From JAQTNA01 sp043743785 (lineage in GTDB: Bacteria; Pseudomonadota; Gammaproteobacteria; Burkholderiales; Rhodocyclaceae): 47,421 nt of DNA. The notes below the pieces were generated by a model. It saw only the letters and a program-made list of their open reading frames with translations, made no database searches and was not told where the DNA came from. The translations under genes and the position numbers were made by a program. The stretch covers positions 1-47,421 of the forward strand of contig JAYTVW010000120.1 in the NCBI GenBank assembly GCA_043743785.1, read 5' to 3'. Below are positions 7,950-16,159 of this stretch, piece by piece. The number at the start of each line of letters is the position of its first letter. The first letter of the stretch is position 1.

Positions 7950-9047
7950 ATGGCTTCGCCTGTATACGTCCCCCGGGTCAACAACAACGACGACGAGGTC
8001 GTCCTCGTCAGCCTGGAGGTCGCGGCAGGTGCTCAGGTTCGCCGCGGCCAGGTACTCGCTCAGGTGGAAACCGACAAGGCCGTGCTGGACGTGGAATCGC
8101 CGGCCGACGGTTTTATCCTGGAAACCCGCGGTACCGTGGGCGAAAAAGTTACCGTCGGCAAGGTGCTGGTGTGGCTGGGGGAAAGCGTGGATGAGGCCGT
8201 CCCGGAAGAATTGGCCCCGCCCCCGGCAGTACGCCAGATGTCCGGCGGCGCTCCCACCGCCAAGGCGCGCATGCTCCTTGTACGGCATGGACTCCAGGCA
8301 GTGGATGTGCGCGCCAGCGGCGAACGGCTCACGGAAGCCGATGTCGAACGCCATCTGGCCTCCACTGGGAAACGGCAGGCCGCCGGGCTAGTCAGCCGGG
8401 CTGCCTATCCGCCTCCCGTAGTCGAGGGTAATCTGCGGGAACTCCGCCCCGAGGAAAAGGGCATGCTGGCCACGGTCACCTGGCACCGGGATGAAGCGGT
8501 TGCCGGCTATATCGAATTTCCCTATGATCCGGCTCCCTGGGACGCCTATGCCAAAGCCTTTGGCGACCAGCACAAGCTGTTGCTGGGGCCCCTGCAGTCC
8601 CTCATGACCTGGCGCCTGGTGCAACTGGCGCTGGAGAACCCCAAGCTGAACGCCACCATCGTGGATGGCCAGCGCCTGGAGTACAGCGTGGTCAATCCGG
8701 GCTTCACCGTGCAGGTTGGTGAAACGCTTTACCTGGCCGTGCTGCGGGACGCTGCGCAACTCGATGAGAAGAATTTCGTAAACGCCATGGTGGACCTGCA
8801 GCGCCGAGCCGCCGGCCACAAGCTGGGCGCCCAGGAAACCCAGGGGCCCACCATCGGCTTTTCCAGCATGGCCCGCTGGAAAGTAAGCCGCCATGTGCCC
8901 ATCCTGCCGCCCTATACGTCCTTCATGGTGGCGCACACGGTGGGGCCGGATGGCCAGGCCGTCCTGGCCGCTACCTATGATCACCGGGTGATGAATGGCT
9001 TCGATGTCGTCACCGCCCTGCGCAAGCTTTCGAAACCCGCGACCTGA
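7950..9047 (+). CDS. E2-like lipoyl acyltransferase with altered catalytic motif
   Basis: 365-residue protein with an N-terminal lipoyl domain (lipoyl-lysine Lys43 in ETDKAVLDV), a peripheral-subunit-binding segment around residues 100-135 (TAKARMLL...LTEADVERHL) and a CAT-like C-terminal domain. The signature HxxxDG, normally DHRxxDG, reads DHRVMNG here: His345 is kept but the Asp is replaced by Asn349. Ordinary E2 enzymes transfer the acyl group from lipoate to CoA; this change may reduce or redirect that activity, for example toward the ACP encoded 12 bases downstream (inference). It is the second gene of the operon, after the fused E1. Confidence 0.88.
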   Translation: MASPVYVPRVNNNDDEVVLVSLEVAAGAQVRRGQVLAQVETDKAVLDVESPADGFILETRGTVGEKVTVGKVLVWLGESVDEAVPEELAPPPAVRQMSGGAPTAKARMLLVRHGLQAVDVRASGERLTEADVERHLASTGKRQAAGLVSRAAYPPPVVEGNLRELRPEEKGMLATVTWHRDEAVAGYIEFPYDPAPWDAYAKAFGDQHKLLLGPLQSLMTWRLVQLALENPKLNATIVDGQRLEYSVVNPGFTVQVGETLYLAVLRDAAQLDEKNFVNAMVDLQRRAAGHKLGAQETQGPTIGFSSMARWKVSRHVPILPPYTSFMVAHTVGPDGQAVLAATYDHRVMNGFDVVTALRKLSKPAT

Positions 9048-9059
9048 GAGGAAAACATC

Positions 9060-9329
9060 ATGACTCTGGAAAAGAGCGCCATCGAGGCCGCCATCAAGAA
9101 GAAAGTTGTCGCCATTGCCGAAAGTCTTGGCAGCGATGCCAACGATCTGCAGGCGGATGAGTTGATCCCCGCCACCGGCTACATTGATTCGGCAGGCCTT
9201 TTGGAACTCATCGCCTGGTACGAAAAGGAATACGCCATCCACCTTGCTGAAGACGAGATCACCATCGACAACCTAGGCACCCTGGAAGCCATGGCAAATT
9301 TCGTCCTGAAGCGCAAAGGCCTGGCCTGA
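9060..9329 (+). CDS. Acyl carrier protein
   Basis: 89-residue acidic helical protein with the phosphopantetheine attachment serine at Ser44 in GYIDSAGLLEL, followed by the usual helix II/III sequence. A strong GAGAGGAAA stretch precedes the ATG. It sits between the E2-like gene and two hydrolases, so it likely carries an acyl group made by the E1/E2 pair or loaded by the divergent acyl-CoA ligase. It differs clearly from the second ACP at 20220. It is not the housekeeping fatty-acid ACP, which would show DSLD at the serine. Confidence 0.9.
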   Translation: MTLEKSAIEAAIKKKVVAIAESLGSDANDLQADELIPATGYIDSAGLLELIAWYEKEYAIHLAEDEITIDNLGTLEAMANFVLKRKGLA

Positions 9330-9339
9330 GGCGAGTGGC

Positions 9340-10215
9340 ATGGTAGCGCGCCTCTCTCCCACCAATCCGGTCGCCACCGAGCCCTTCTTCCTTGAGGTAC
9401 CGGAGGGGCGTTTGTACGCTGTCTATCGTCGCCCGCCGCCGGGCGTGCCGGTGCGTGGCAACGTACTGCATGTGCCTCCGTTCAACGAGGAAATGAACCG
9501 CTGCCGCAGCATGGTCACCATGCAGGCCCATGAACTGGCCCGCCTCGGTTTCGGCACCCTGTCCATCGACCTCCTGGGCACTGGCGACAGCACGGGCGAG
9601 TACCGGGACGGGCGCTGGTCAGTGTGGCTGGACAACCTGCGGGCGGGGCTTGCCTGGCTTGATGGTCAGCCAGGTAGCCAACGCTTCTTGTGGGGTTCAC
9701 GTCTGGGTGCCCTGTTGGCGGCAGACCTCCATGCCAGTCTTGCTTTGCCGACTGTGGGCCTGATGCTTTGGCAGCCGGTGCTGGACGGCAAGCAATACTT
9801 CAACCAGTTTTTGCGCCTGCGTCTGGCGGCTCAGATGTACCGCACGGACATTCCAAAGGAAACCACCGGCATCCTGCGAGAACGTCTGTCCAAGGGAGAG
9901 ACCGTGGAAGTGTCCGGCTATGAGATTCACCCGGAACTGGCACATGCCATGGAGGCGGCGAAGCTTGCCGCCTGTCTGCCTGCTGCCGGGGCACCACTGC
10001 TATGGCTGGAAAATGTTTCTACCGGCAATCCTGATGTCTCCCCCGCCAGCGCGGGACTGCTCGAAATCTGGCGCGAAAAAGGATTAAACCCGGATGTGCT
10101 AACGTTCGAAGGCCCCCAGTTCTGGCAGGTGCACGAGCGGGTGGTGAGTCCCCAGGCCATTCAGAAAACTACCGCTTGGTTGGCGGCCCATATCGGCGAG
10201 GCCTGCCCGACATGA
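9340..10215 (+). CDS. Alpha/beta-hydrolase family protein, exosortase A-associated (hydrolase 2 type)
   Basis: 291-residue alpha/beta-hydrolase fold of the exosortase A-associated hydrolase 2 group (TIGR03101 type). LSIDLLGTGDSTG at about 74-86 is a typical beta-strand/turn. The nucleophile elbow reads LWGSRLGALL: aligned with GxSxG, the nucleophile slot is Arg121, while the Ser sits one place early at 120. The sister protein downstream reads LWGECNAASA in the same place. The protein may therefore be non-hydrolytic or use an unusual nucleophile. It begins 10 bases after the ACP and overlaps the next hydrolase by 4 bases. A role in releasing or editing ACP-bound acyl groups is inference. Confidence 0.85.
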   Translation: MVARLSPTNPVATEPFFLEVPEGRLYAVYRRPPPGVPVRGNVLHVPPFNEEMNRCRSMVTMQAHELARLGFGTLSIDLLGTGDSTGEYRDGRWSVWLDNLRAGLAWLDGQPGSQRFLWGSRLGALLAADLHASLALPTVGLMLWQPVLDGKQYFNQFLRLRLAAQMYRTDIPKETTGILRERLSKGETVEVSGYEIHPELAHAMEAAKLAACLPAAGAPLLWLENVSTGNPDVSPASAGLLEIWREKGLNPDVLTFEGPQFWQVHERVVSPQAIQKTTAWLAAHIGEACPT

Positions 10216-11087
10216 GCGAATACGCACTTTCATTTCCCTGCCTGGGCGAACACCTGGTGGGTGTCCTGCACAAGCCCGAGCAAGCGCAGCGCCGGGGCGT
10301 GCTCATGGTGGTTGCCGGTGGCCCCCAGTACCGTGTCGGCGGCCACCGTCAACTCACTTTGTGGGCACGCCACATGGCGGCGCAAGGCTATCCGGTAATG
10401 CGCTTCGACAACCGGGGGGCCGGCGACAGTTCCGGCAATTACCAGGGCTTCGAGCATCTCGACGACGACATCCGGGCGGCGGTGGATCGCTTCTTCCAGG
10501 AAGTGCCTGCGCTGGAGGAAATCGCCCTGTGGGGGGAATGCAATGCCGCCTCTGCCATTCTCTTTTACGCCTACCGGGACAGCCGGGTGAAGGGCGTTGC
10601 ATTGCTCAACCCCTGGGTGCGGACCGAGGAGGGTGAGGCACGTACCATCCTGAAACATTACTACCTGCAACGCATCACCCAGCCGGATTTCTGGAAAAAG
10701 GTCTTCAGCCTGCGCTTCAACCCGCTCAAATCCGCCCGCTACGCTCTGGAACTGGCTCGCCGTGTGCGCCTGCCCAAGGAAAAAACCGCCGATACTGCCC
10801 ATGCCATGGACCTCCAGGCCCCGCTTCCCAAGGACTTGGCGCTACCCGAGCGCATGCTGACCGGCATAAGCCGCTTCCACGGCTCCGTCATGCTCGTCCT
10901 GTCTGGACGGGATCTGGTGGCCAAGGAGTTCGAGGATCTGGTGAAGGGTTCAAAGGCTTGGCAGGAGCACCTGGATGCCAAACACCTGGCCTGGCACGAT
11001 CTGCCGGAGGCAGATCACACTTTTTCATCTGCGGTGCAGCGCAACCAGGTTGCCACCTGGGGCCTGGACTGGCTGCGCAGCTGGTAA
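10212..11087 (+). CDS. Alpha/beta-hydrolase, exosortase A-associated (hydrolase 1 type)
   Basis: 291-residue alpha/beta-hydrolase (TIGR03100-type group). The oxyanion-side motif VVAGGPQYRVGGHRQ at 33-47 and FDNRGAGDSSG at 65-75 are family hallmarks. The nucleophile elbow is GECNA with Cys110 in place of Ser, and the C-terminal catalytic His is in EADHTFSS. A cysteine nucleophile suits thioester chemistry. The start is the ATG at 10212, overlapping the stop of the previous gene (ATGA); the frame is open upstream from 10176, but that part is the end of the upstream gene in another frame. Confidence 0.88.
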   Translation: MSEYALSFPCLGEHLVGVLHKPEQAQRRGVLMVVAGGPQYRVGGHRQLTLWARHMAAQGYPVMRFDNRGAGDSSGNYQGFEHLDDDIRAAVDRFFQEVPALEEIALWGECNAASAILFYAYRDSRVKGVALLNPWVRTEEGEARTILKHYYLQRITQPDFWKKVFSLRFNPLKSARYALELARRVRLPKEKTADTAHAMDLQAPLPKDLALPERMLTGISRFHGSVMLVLSGRDLVAKEFEDLVKGSKAWQEHLDAKHLAWHDLPEADHTFSSAVQRNQVATWGLDWLRSW

Positions 11088-11095
11088 TCACTAAA

Positions 11096-11944
11096 ATGGC
11101 CCGACCAAACATCGAACCCATTACCGCCGAGACCTTGCCGGAGTTTGCTGCCTTTCTGAGCGAACACATGAGCGTGCGGCGTTCCACGGCGGAATGGCAG
11201 AAAGGCTTGGCCATCACCTGGAGCGACAGCCGTCCCAACTTCGGCTTTCTGGTGCGGGACGAAGGCAAAGTGGTGGGCGGCATCGGCGCCTATTACGCGG
11301 ATCGGATCATCCGCGGCCAGGTCGAGCGCTTCTGCAACATCACCAGTTGGTGCGTGCTGGATTCACACCGCCAGCAAAGCATGCGCCTTGCCATGGCCGT
11401 GATCGGCCAGCCGGGCTACCATTTCACGGATTTTTCCCCGACCGAAGTCGTCGGCAAGTCCCTGCGTTTCCTGAAGTTCAAGTCCCTGGATGAACGCCAG
11501 GCCGTGATCCTTAATCTGCCATGGCTGCCAATCTTCGGTCGCGTGCTCACTTCCCCCTGCGATATCGAGTCAGCCTTGAGCGGTGCAGCCCTGCAGGTGT
11601 ACAAGGACCATGCTAGTTTCCCGTGGTTGCGCCATGTGCTTATCGGTGATGGCCAGGCTTGGTGCCATGTCGTCTACAAACGCGACTGTTTCAAGGGTTT
11701 TGCGGCTGCGAAGCTGCTGTACCTGAGTGACGCGGACCTCTTCGACCGTTATTTCCGTCGCCTGTCGGCCCACTTGTTGCGTCAAGGCATGCTTAGCACC
11801 CACGTGGAGTGCCGATTTCTGAAAAACACGCTTTGGCCAAACGTCATACGCGAGGGGTTCAATGCCAAGGTATTCCTCAGCGCAAGCCTAAAAAGCGCGG
11901 ACATGGACTACCTATATTCTGAATCTGTGGCGCTTGATCTTTAA
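11096..11944 (+). CDS. GNAT-fold acyltransferase-like protein
   Basis: 282-residue protein starting at ATG 11096, 8 bases after hydrolase 1. Residues about 45-110 (FGFLVRDEGKVVGGIGAYYADR...CNITSWCVLDSHRQQS) look like strands 2-4 and the acyl-CoA loop of a GNAT N-acyltransferase. The C-terminal half resembles nothing I can name. It is the last gene of the E1/E2/ACP/hydrolase operon, so it may transfer the operon's acyl product to an amine or sugar (inference). About 200 bases without genes follow before the flippase, with a visible fall in G+C. Confidence 0.65.
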   Translation: MARPNIEPITAETLPEFAAFLSEHMSVRRSTAEWQKGLAITWSDSRPNFGFLVRDEGKVVGGIGAYYADRIIRGQVERFCNITSWCVLDSHRQQSMRLAMAVIGQPGYHFTDFSPTEVVGKSLRFLKFKSLDERQAVILNLPWLPIFGRVLTSPCDIESALSGAALQVYKDHASFPWLRHVLIGDGQAWCHVVYKRDCFKGFAAAKLLYLSDADLFDRYFRRLSAHLLRQGMLSTHVECRFLKNTLWPNVIREGFNAKVFLSASLKSADMDYLYSESVALDL

Positions 11945-12144
11945 GAAAGAACGGACTAAAGCCGCGTTTTCACCAACGCCATAGCTGCATGATTGAAAAT
12001 ATTCCACCGAAAACATGACTTAATCTGACTTACCTAAGGTGAAATACAGAGCAGTTAACAAATTACACAAAACCAGAAGAGCTAGCAAGATAACGGTTTC
12101 CACCACCAACTGAAGTTCCGAAATCAAAACCCACTATCCCGGCA

Positions 12145-13680
12145 ATGACGCTCAACATACCTCGCCAATCGCGGCAGAACACAAGCAAGGACTTAGTCCA
12201 CCTGGCTTGTCGCCCGGCCACTGATAATCTAAGGGGAAGGGTTGCAATAGGAGCTGCTTGGCAATTCGGACTAGTGGGTTCACGCATTGCATTCACCATC
12301 TTATCGACAGCAATACTGGCCCGTCTACTTACACCGAATGACTATGGCCTGAACGGTATGGCGTCGATTGTGGTTGAATTGGCAGCGCTGCTGACGAACA
12401 TGGGTTTCAGTTCCATTCTCATACAGCGCCGTCGAGTATGCCGCATTCACCTAGACTCCGTTTATTGGGCGTCCTTGGGCATTGGTTTAGCACTATTCAG
12501 CGTAGTTGTAATCCTGTCAATTCCTGCCAGTTGGTTTTTCAAACAACCAGAACTCATCGGAATTCTTTGTGCGTCTGCTACAACCTTAATACTCAGAGAA
12601 GCCGCAGTCGTTCCTTACGCCATACTAAATAGACTGCTGCTATTTAAAGCCGATGCCCTACTTCAATTTACGGCATTGACCGTCCGTATCCTGTCCGCCA
12701 TCACGCTCGCCTGGCTCGGTGCAGGCTATTGGAGTTTGGTCCTTGCCCCGGTAATTTCCGCACTCTTCGAAGTAGTGGCCGCAACAATCTACGTTGGCTA
12801 TAAACCTCGACTGCGCTTCAGCCGCCATTTTTTTTCGACCACATGGCGTCAAAGCGGAAGCTACCTCGGCTCCAGCATACTTTATTATCTTCTATCAAAC
12901 TTCGACAACATGGTTGTCGCTCGACGCTTCGGCGCAATTCAGCTCGGGTATTACCAGACAGCGTATTCACTACCGGAAGAACTGAGAAATCGTTTTGCAC
13001 ATCCGATTATCCGGGTTCTGTTCCCCGCGTATTCTCTTCTCCAGGGAGATTTGTCCGCCTTCCGGAGCGCTGTTGATCGTTCCCAGAGAATGCTTGCCGC
13101 TCTGGTCTTACCATTGGGGACGGGCCTAGCAGTAACAGCCGAATATGTTGTGCATGTTCTCTATGGTGAAAAGTGGCTCCCTATCGTGCCCCTGCTGCAA
13201 ATACTCGCAGTAGGAGGGGGAACCCGTGCCATGTTTTCTCTTGTCGGTAGCATCTTTTCCGCCAAAGGGCATCCTGAACTGGCTTTCCGGGTTGCCATTG
13301 GATCCATACCGTTTACACTTCCCGTCATTTTTATAGCCAGTTTTTGGGGAACTGAAGGCGTGGCTTGGGCGATGCTGCTTGCTCAAATTCCTGCGATTGT
13401 CGGAACCTATTTGGCAATGCGCCTGATTGAGGCATCTCCATGGTCATTCTACAAAGCCGTTCTGCCGGCAAGCTTGGCAAGTCTTATCATGGCCGTTAGC
13501 CTTCTAACCGCAGACCGTTGGCACTGGTTTGGCGCAATGGGGTATGGACAAAAACTGGCAGCCATGATTTGTTGCGGCGCAGCAATTTACATAGCCGCAT
13601 TGTGCAGCCTTAGCAAGAAATCCGCCCAGGACTTCATTGGCGCGTTCCAAACACTTACGAATCGTTCCTCGAATAAATAA
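12145..13680 (+). CDS. Wzx-type polysaccharide flippase (MOP superfamily)
   Basis: 511-residue integral membrane protein with 12-14 hydrophobic segments and the N-terminal family signature LRGRVAIGAAWQFG...LARLLTPNDYGL. It matches Polysacc_synt/WzxC-like exporters that flip undecaprenyl-linked repeat units across the inner membrane. About 28 residues precede the conserved start and no clear Shine-Dalgarno is seen at 12145, so the true start may be a little downstream. It opens the plus-strand A+T-richer cassette. Its stop overlaps the next start by one base (TAATG). Confidence 0.88.
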   Translation: MTLNIPRQSRQNTSKDLVHLACRPATDNLRGRVAIGAAWQFGLVGSRIAFTILSTAILARLLTPNDYGLNGMASIVVELAALLTNMGFSSILIQRRRVCRIHLDSVYWASLGIGLALFSVVVILSIPASWFFKQPELIGILCASATTLILREAAVVPYAILNRLLLFKADALLQFTALTVRILSAITLAWLGAGYWSLVLAPVISALFEVVAATIYVGYKPRLRFSRHFFSTTWRQSGSYLGSSILYYLLSNFDNMVVARRFGAIQLGYYQTAYSLPEELRNRFAHPIIRVLFPAYSLLQGDLSAFRSAVDRSQRMLAALVLPLGTGLAVTAEYVVHVLYGEKWLPIVPLLQILAVGGGTRAMFSLVGSIFSAKGHPELAFRVAIGSIPFTLPVIFIASFWGTEGVAWAMLLAQIPAIVGTYLAMRLIEASPWSFYKAVLPASLASLIMAVSLLTADRWHWFGAMGYGQKLAAMICCGAAIYIAALCSLSKKSAQDFIGAFQTLTNRSSNK

Positions 13681-14960
13681 TGAAAATAGGGATTGTTACT
13701 ACTTGGTTTGAGCGCGGGGCTGCCTATGTCTCTCGCCAGTATAGAGATATCCTGAAGCAGGATAATGATATTTTTATCTACGCGCGAGGCGGAGAGCAAT
13801 ATGCAATCGGAGATCCCAACTGGGACGGGCCGAATGTAACATGGGCAAAGCAATCCATGTTTCGCATTGATACAGCAATCGACACCAACGAGTTCGAACA
13901 TTGGATAATAACAAACAAACTGGATGTCGTATTTTTCAATGAACAACATTGGTGGCCTGCAGTATTATCCGCCAATCGAACAGGAGTCATGACCGGCTCT
14001 TACATTGATTACTACACACAAGAAACTTTGCCATTCTTTGCACTTTTCGACTTTCTCATCTGTAATACAAAGCGGCACCATTCTCTTTTCTCTGGTCACC
14101 CTGCCGCCCACTACATTCCGTGGGGAACAGACATCAACCTCTTTAAACCAAGCAACCCCGGCTTGGCAAATACCGATGTTTTGACATTTTTTCATTCAGC
14201 CGGAATTAACCCGCTGCGCAAAGGATGCGATCTTGTCATCCAGGCTTTTGAACGACTGCGGGGTCCAAGCAGACTGGTCATTCACTCGCAAAGGGATTTG
14301 AAATTATTTTTCCCCGCGCTTGCCTCTACCATTTCTCGACTTGTCGAAGAAGGGCGCCTAGAGTGCCATGAACGAACCGTCTCGGCACCAGGATTGTTTC
14401 ACTTGGGAGATGTATATGTATATCCAACGAGACTGGAAGGCATTGGATTGACGATTATGGAGGCTGGTGCTTGCGGCCTACCCATCATCGTGACGGACGA
14501 CGGCCCAATGAACGAATTTGTACTTGAAGGACAGAATGGCGCCCTGATTAACGTTAATCACTTGGAACCCCGTCGAGATGGTTACTACTGGCCCCAAGCC
14601 ATTTGCGACTTAAGCAGCCTGGCAGAGAAGATGCAGTGGTACGTTGACAACATGGCGAGCATTGGTGTTTTGAAATGCCGCGCCCGCAATTTTGCGGAAA
14701 CTAATTTTGACTGGGCATCACGCCGAGATGCCATACGACTAGTATTTAGAGATGCTCAACATTTGACAAAAAAGGCACCGGACATCGACCTGCTTGCCAA
14801 ACTCGAAGAGTTTGAATCCAGGCGCTGCGGATGGACACCCCCTACTCACTACGAACGGTTTCGTTTCTGGGTTCAGGACAAACATCCCACCTGCTTCCAT
14901 ATTGCATCCAAATGCTTGGATGCGGTCAAATCGCTTACCCAAGCCCCCAAGGGAAAATAA
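13680..14960 (+). CDS. Family 4-type glycosyltransferase
   Basis: 426-residue GT-B glycosyltransferase. The C-terminal donor-binding domain shows EGIGLTIMEAGACGLP, the E-x7-E motif of group 1 transferases, with PRGT-like HSAGINPLRKGCD before it. The N-terminal domain begins MKIGIVTTWFERGAAYVSRQ. It is coupled at both ends by one-base TAATG overlaps to the flippase and the epimerase. It probably adds one sugar to the lipid-linked repeat unit on the cytoplasmic face. Base use is less G+C rich than in genes outside the cassette. Confidence 0.85.
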   Translation: MKIGIVTTWFERGAAYVSRQYRDILKQDNDIFIYARGGEQYAIGDPNWDGPNVTWAKQSMFRIDTAIDTNEFEHWIITNKLDVVFFNEQHWWPAVLSANRTGVMTGSYIDYYTQETLPFFALFDFLICNTKRHHSLFSGHPAAHYIPWGTDINLFKPSNPGLANTDVLTFFHSAGINPLRKGCDLVIQAFERLRGPSRLVIHSQRDLKLFFPALASTISRLVEEGRLECHERTVSAPGLFHLGDVYVYPTRLEGIGLTIMEAGACGLPIIVTDDGPMNEFVLEGQNGALINVNHLEPRRDGYYWPQAICDLSSLAEKMQWYVDNMASIGVLKCRARNFAETNFDWASRRDAIRLVFRDAQHLTKKAPDIDLLAKLEEFESRRCGWTPPTHYERFRFWVQDKHPTCFHIASKCLDAVKSLTQAPKGK

Positions 14961-16105
14961 TGGTGAAGAAAATTCTCATCGTCTTCGGCACCAGACCCGA
15001 AGCCATCAAAATGGCGCCGATTGTTCACGAACTTCAGAAACACCCGGAGATCTTCAAAGTCGTCACCTGTGTCTCCGCGCAACACCGCCAGATGCTGGAT
15101 CAGGTTCTGGCGCTCTTCTCCATCTCGCCAGACTACGATCTGGACTTGATGCGCCCCGGACAGGACCTGTTTGATGTGACCTCCGGGGTGTTGCTGGGCA
15201 TGCGCGGTGTGCTGGACAAGGAACAACCGGACGCATGCCTTGTGCATGGTGACACCACGACCTCCATGGCAGCTGCCCTTGCCGCGTTCTATCGGGAAAT
15301 ACCCGTTGGACACGTGGAAGCGGGGCTGCGGACCTATGATCTGACTGCCCCGTTTCCCGAGGAACTGAACCGGCAAATGACGGGACGGATGGCGCGCTTC
15401 CATTTCGCGCCAACAACTACCAGCCGCGACAATCTATTGCGTGAAGGCGTAACCATGGACAGTATCCTGGTTACCGGAAATACGGTCATCGACGCATTAT
15501 TTGCCGTAGTTAGCCGAATTGACAAAGAGCCGCTTTACGCGACCCAACTAAAGGCAGCTGTCGAATCCAAAGGGTATCGTTTCAGTCAGAATCGCATGAT
15601 TTTGGTGACGGGACACCGAAGGGAAAACTTTGGCGAGGGCTTTCAGAATATCTGTCATGCGCTCAGAGCGATAGCCCTTGCCCGCCCCGAAGTCGATATC
15701 GTATATCCGGTTCATCTGAACCCAAATGTCCGGCGTCCTGTTGCCGAGCTACTGACGAGAATTCCCAATGTTCACTTAATCGAGCCCTTGGATTACGCAG
15801 AATTCATTCTCCTTATGAAACACGCCTATATTATCCTTACGGATAGTGGAGGAATTCAGGAAGAGGCCCCCAGCCTTGGCAAGCCAGTGCTCGTAATGAG
15901 AGAGACGACGGAGCGTCCAGAGGCCGTGGAAGCAGGTACGGCAATTTTAGTTGGCACCAACATAAACACCATCGTATCAAATGTTTCGATGCTTCTTGAT
16001 AACGATAAACGGTATCAAAAGATGTCAGAAGCGACAAATCCGTATGGGGACGGCACTGCGGCGAAACTTGTTTGCTTATTTCTCGCAGAGAATTTAACAT
16101 TCTGA
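14960..16105 (+). CDS. wecB: UDP-N-acetylglucosamine 2-epimerase (non-hydrolysing)
   Basis: 381 residues, full length for the family. FGTRPEAIKMAP at the N-terminus, GDTTTSMAAALAAF, HVEAGLRT, TGHRRENFG, and DSGGIQEEAPSLGKPVLVMR with TERPEA are all intact. It makes UDP-ManNAc from UDP-GlcNAc for the repeat unit. The start is ATG 14960, preceded by AAGGGAAAAT and overlapping the glycosyltransferase stop by one base; an open extension to 14831 overlaps the upstream gene and is not used. A second, distinct epimerase lies at 37681-38838, so the window encodes two. Confidence 0.93.
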   Translation: MVKKILIVFGTRPEAIKMAPIVHELQKHPEIFKVVTCVSAQHRQMLDQVLALFSISPDYDLDLMRPGQDLFDVTSGVLLGMRGVLDKEQPDACLVHGDTTTSMAAALAAFYREIPVGHVEAGLRTYDLTAPFPEELNRQMTGRMARFHFAPTTTSRDNLLREGVTMDSILVTGNTVIDALFAVVSRIDKEPLYATQLKAAVESKGYRFSQNRMILVTGHRRENFGEGFQNICHALRAIALARPEVDIVYPVHLNPNVRRPVAELLTRIPNVHLIEPLDYAEFILLMKHAYIILTDSGGIQEEAPSLGKPVLVMRETTERPEAVEAGTAILVGTNINTIVSNVSMLLDNDKRYQKMSEATNPYGDGTAAKLVCLFLAENLTF

Positions 16106-16159
16106 TAGATTACCTATTTTCCTAAGCAGAAACAACAACCCAAATCAATAGGAAAACAA

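Noticed and set aside
5907..8354. 815-codon minus-strand open frame
   Set aside because: It is antisense to the E1 and E2 genes, has shadow-like composition and no motifs; high G+C content creates such frames.
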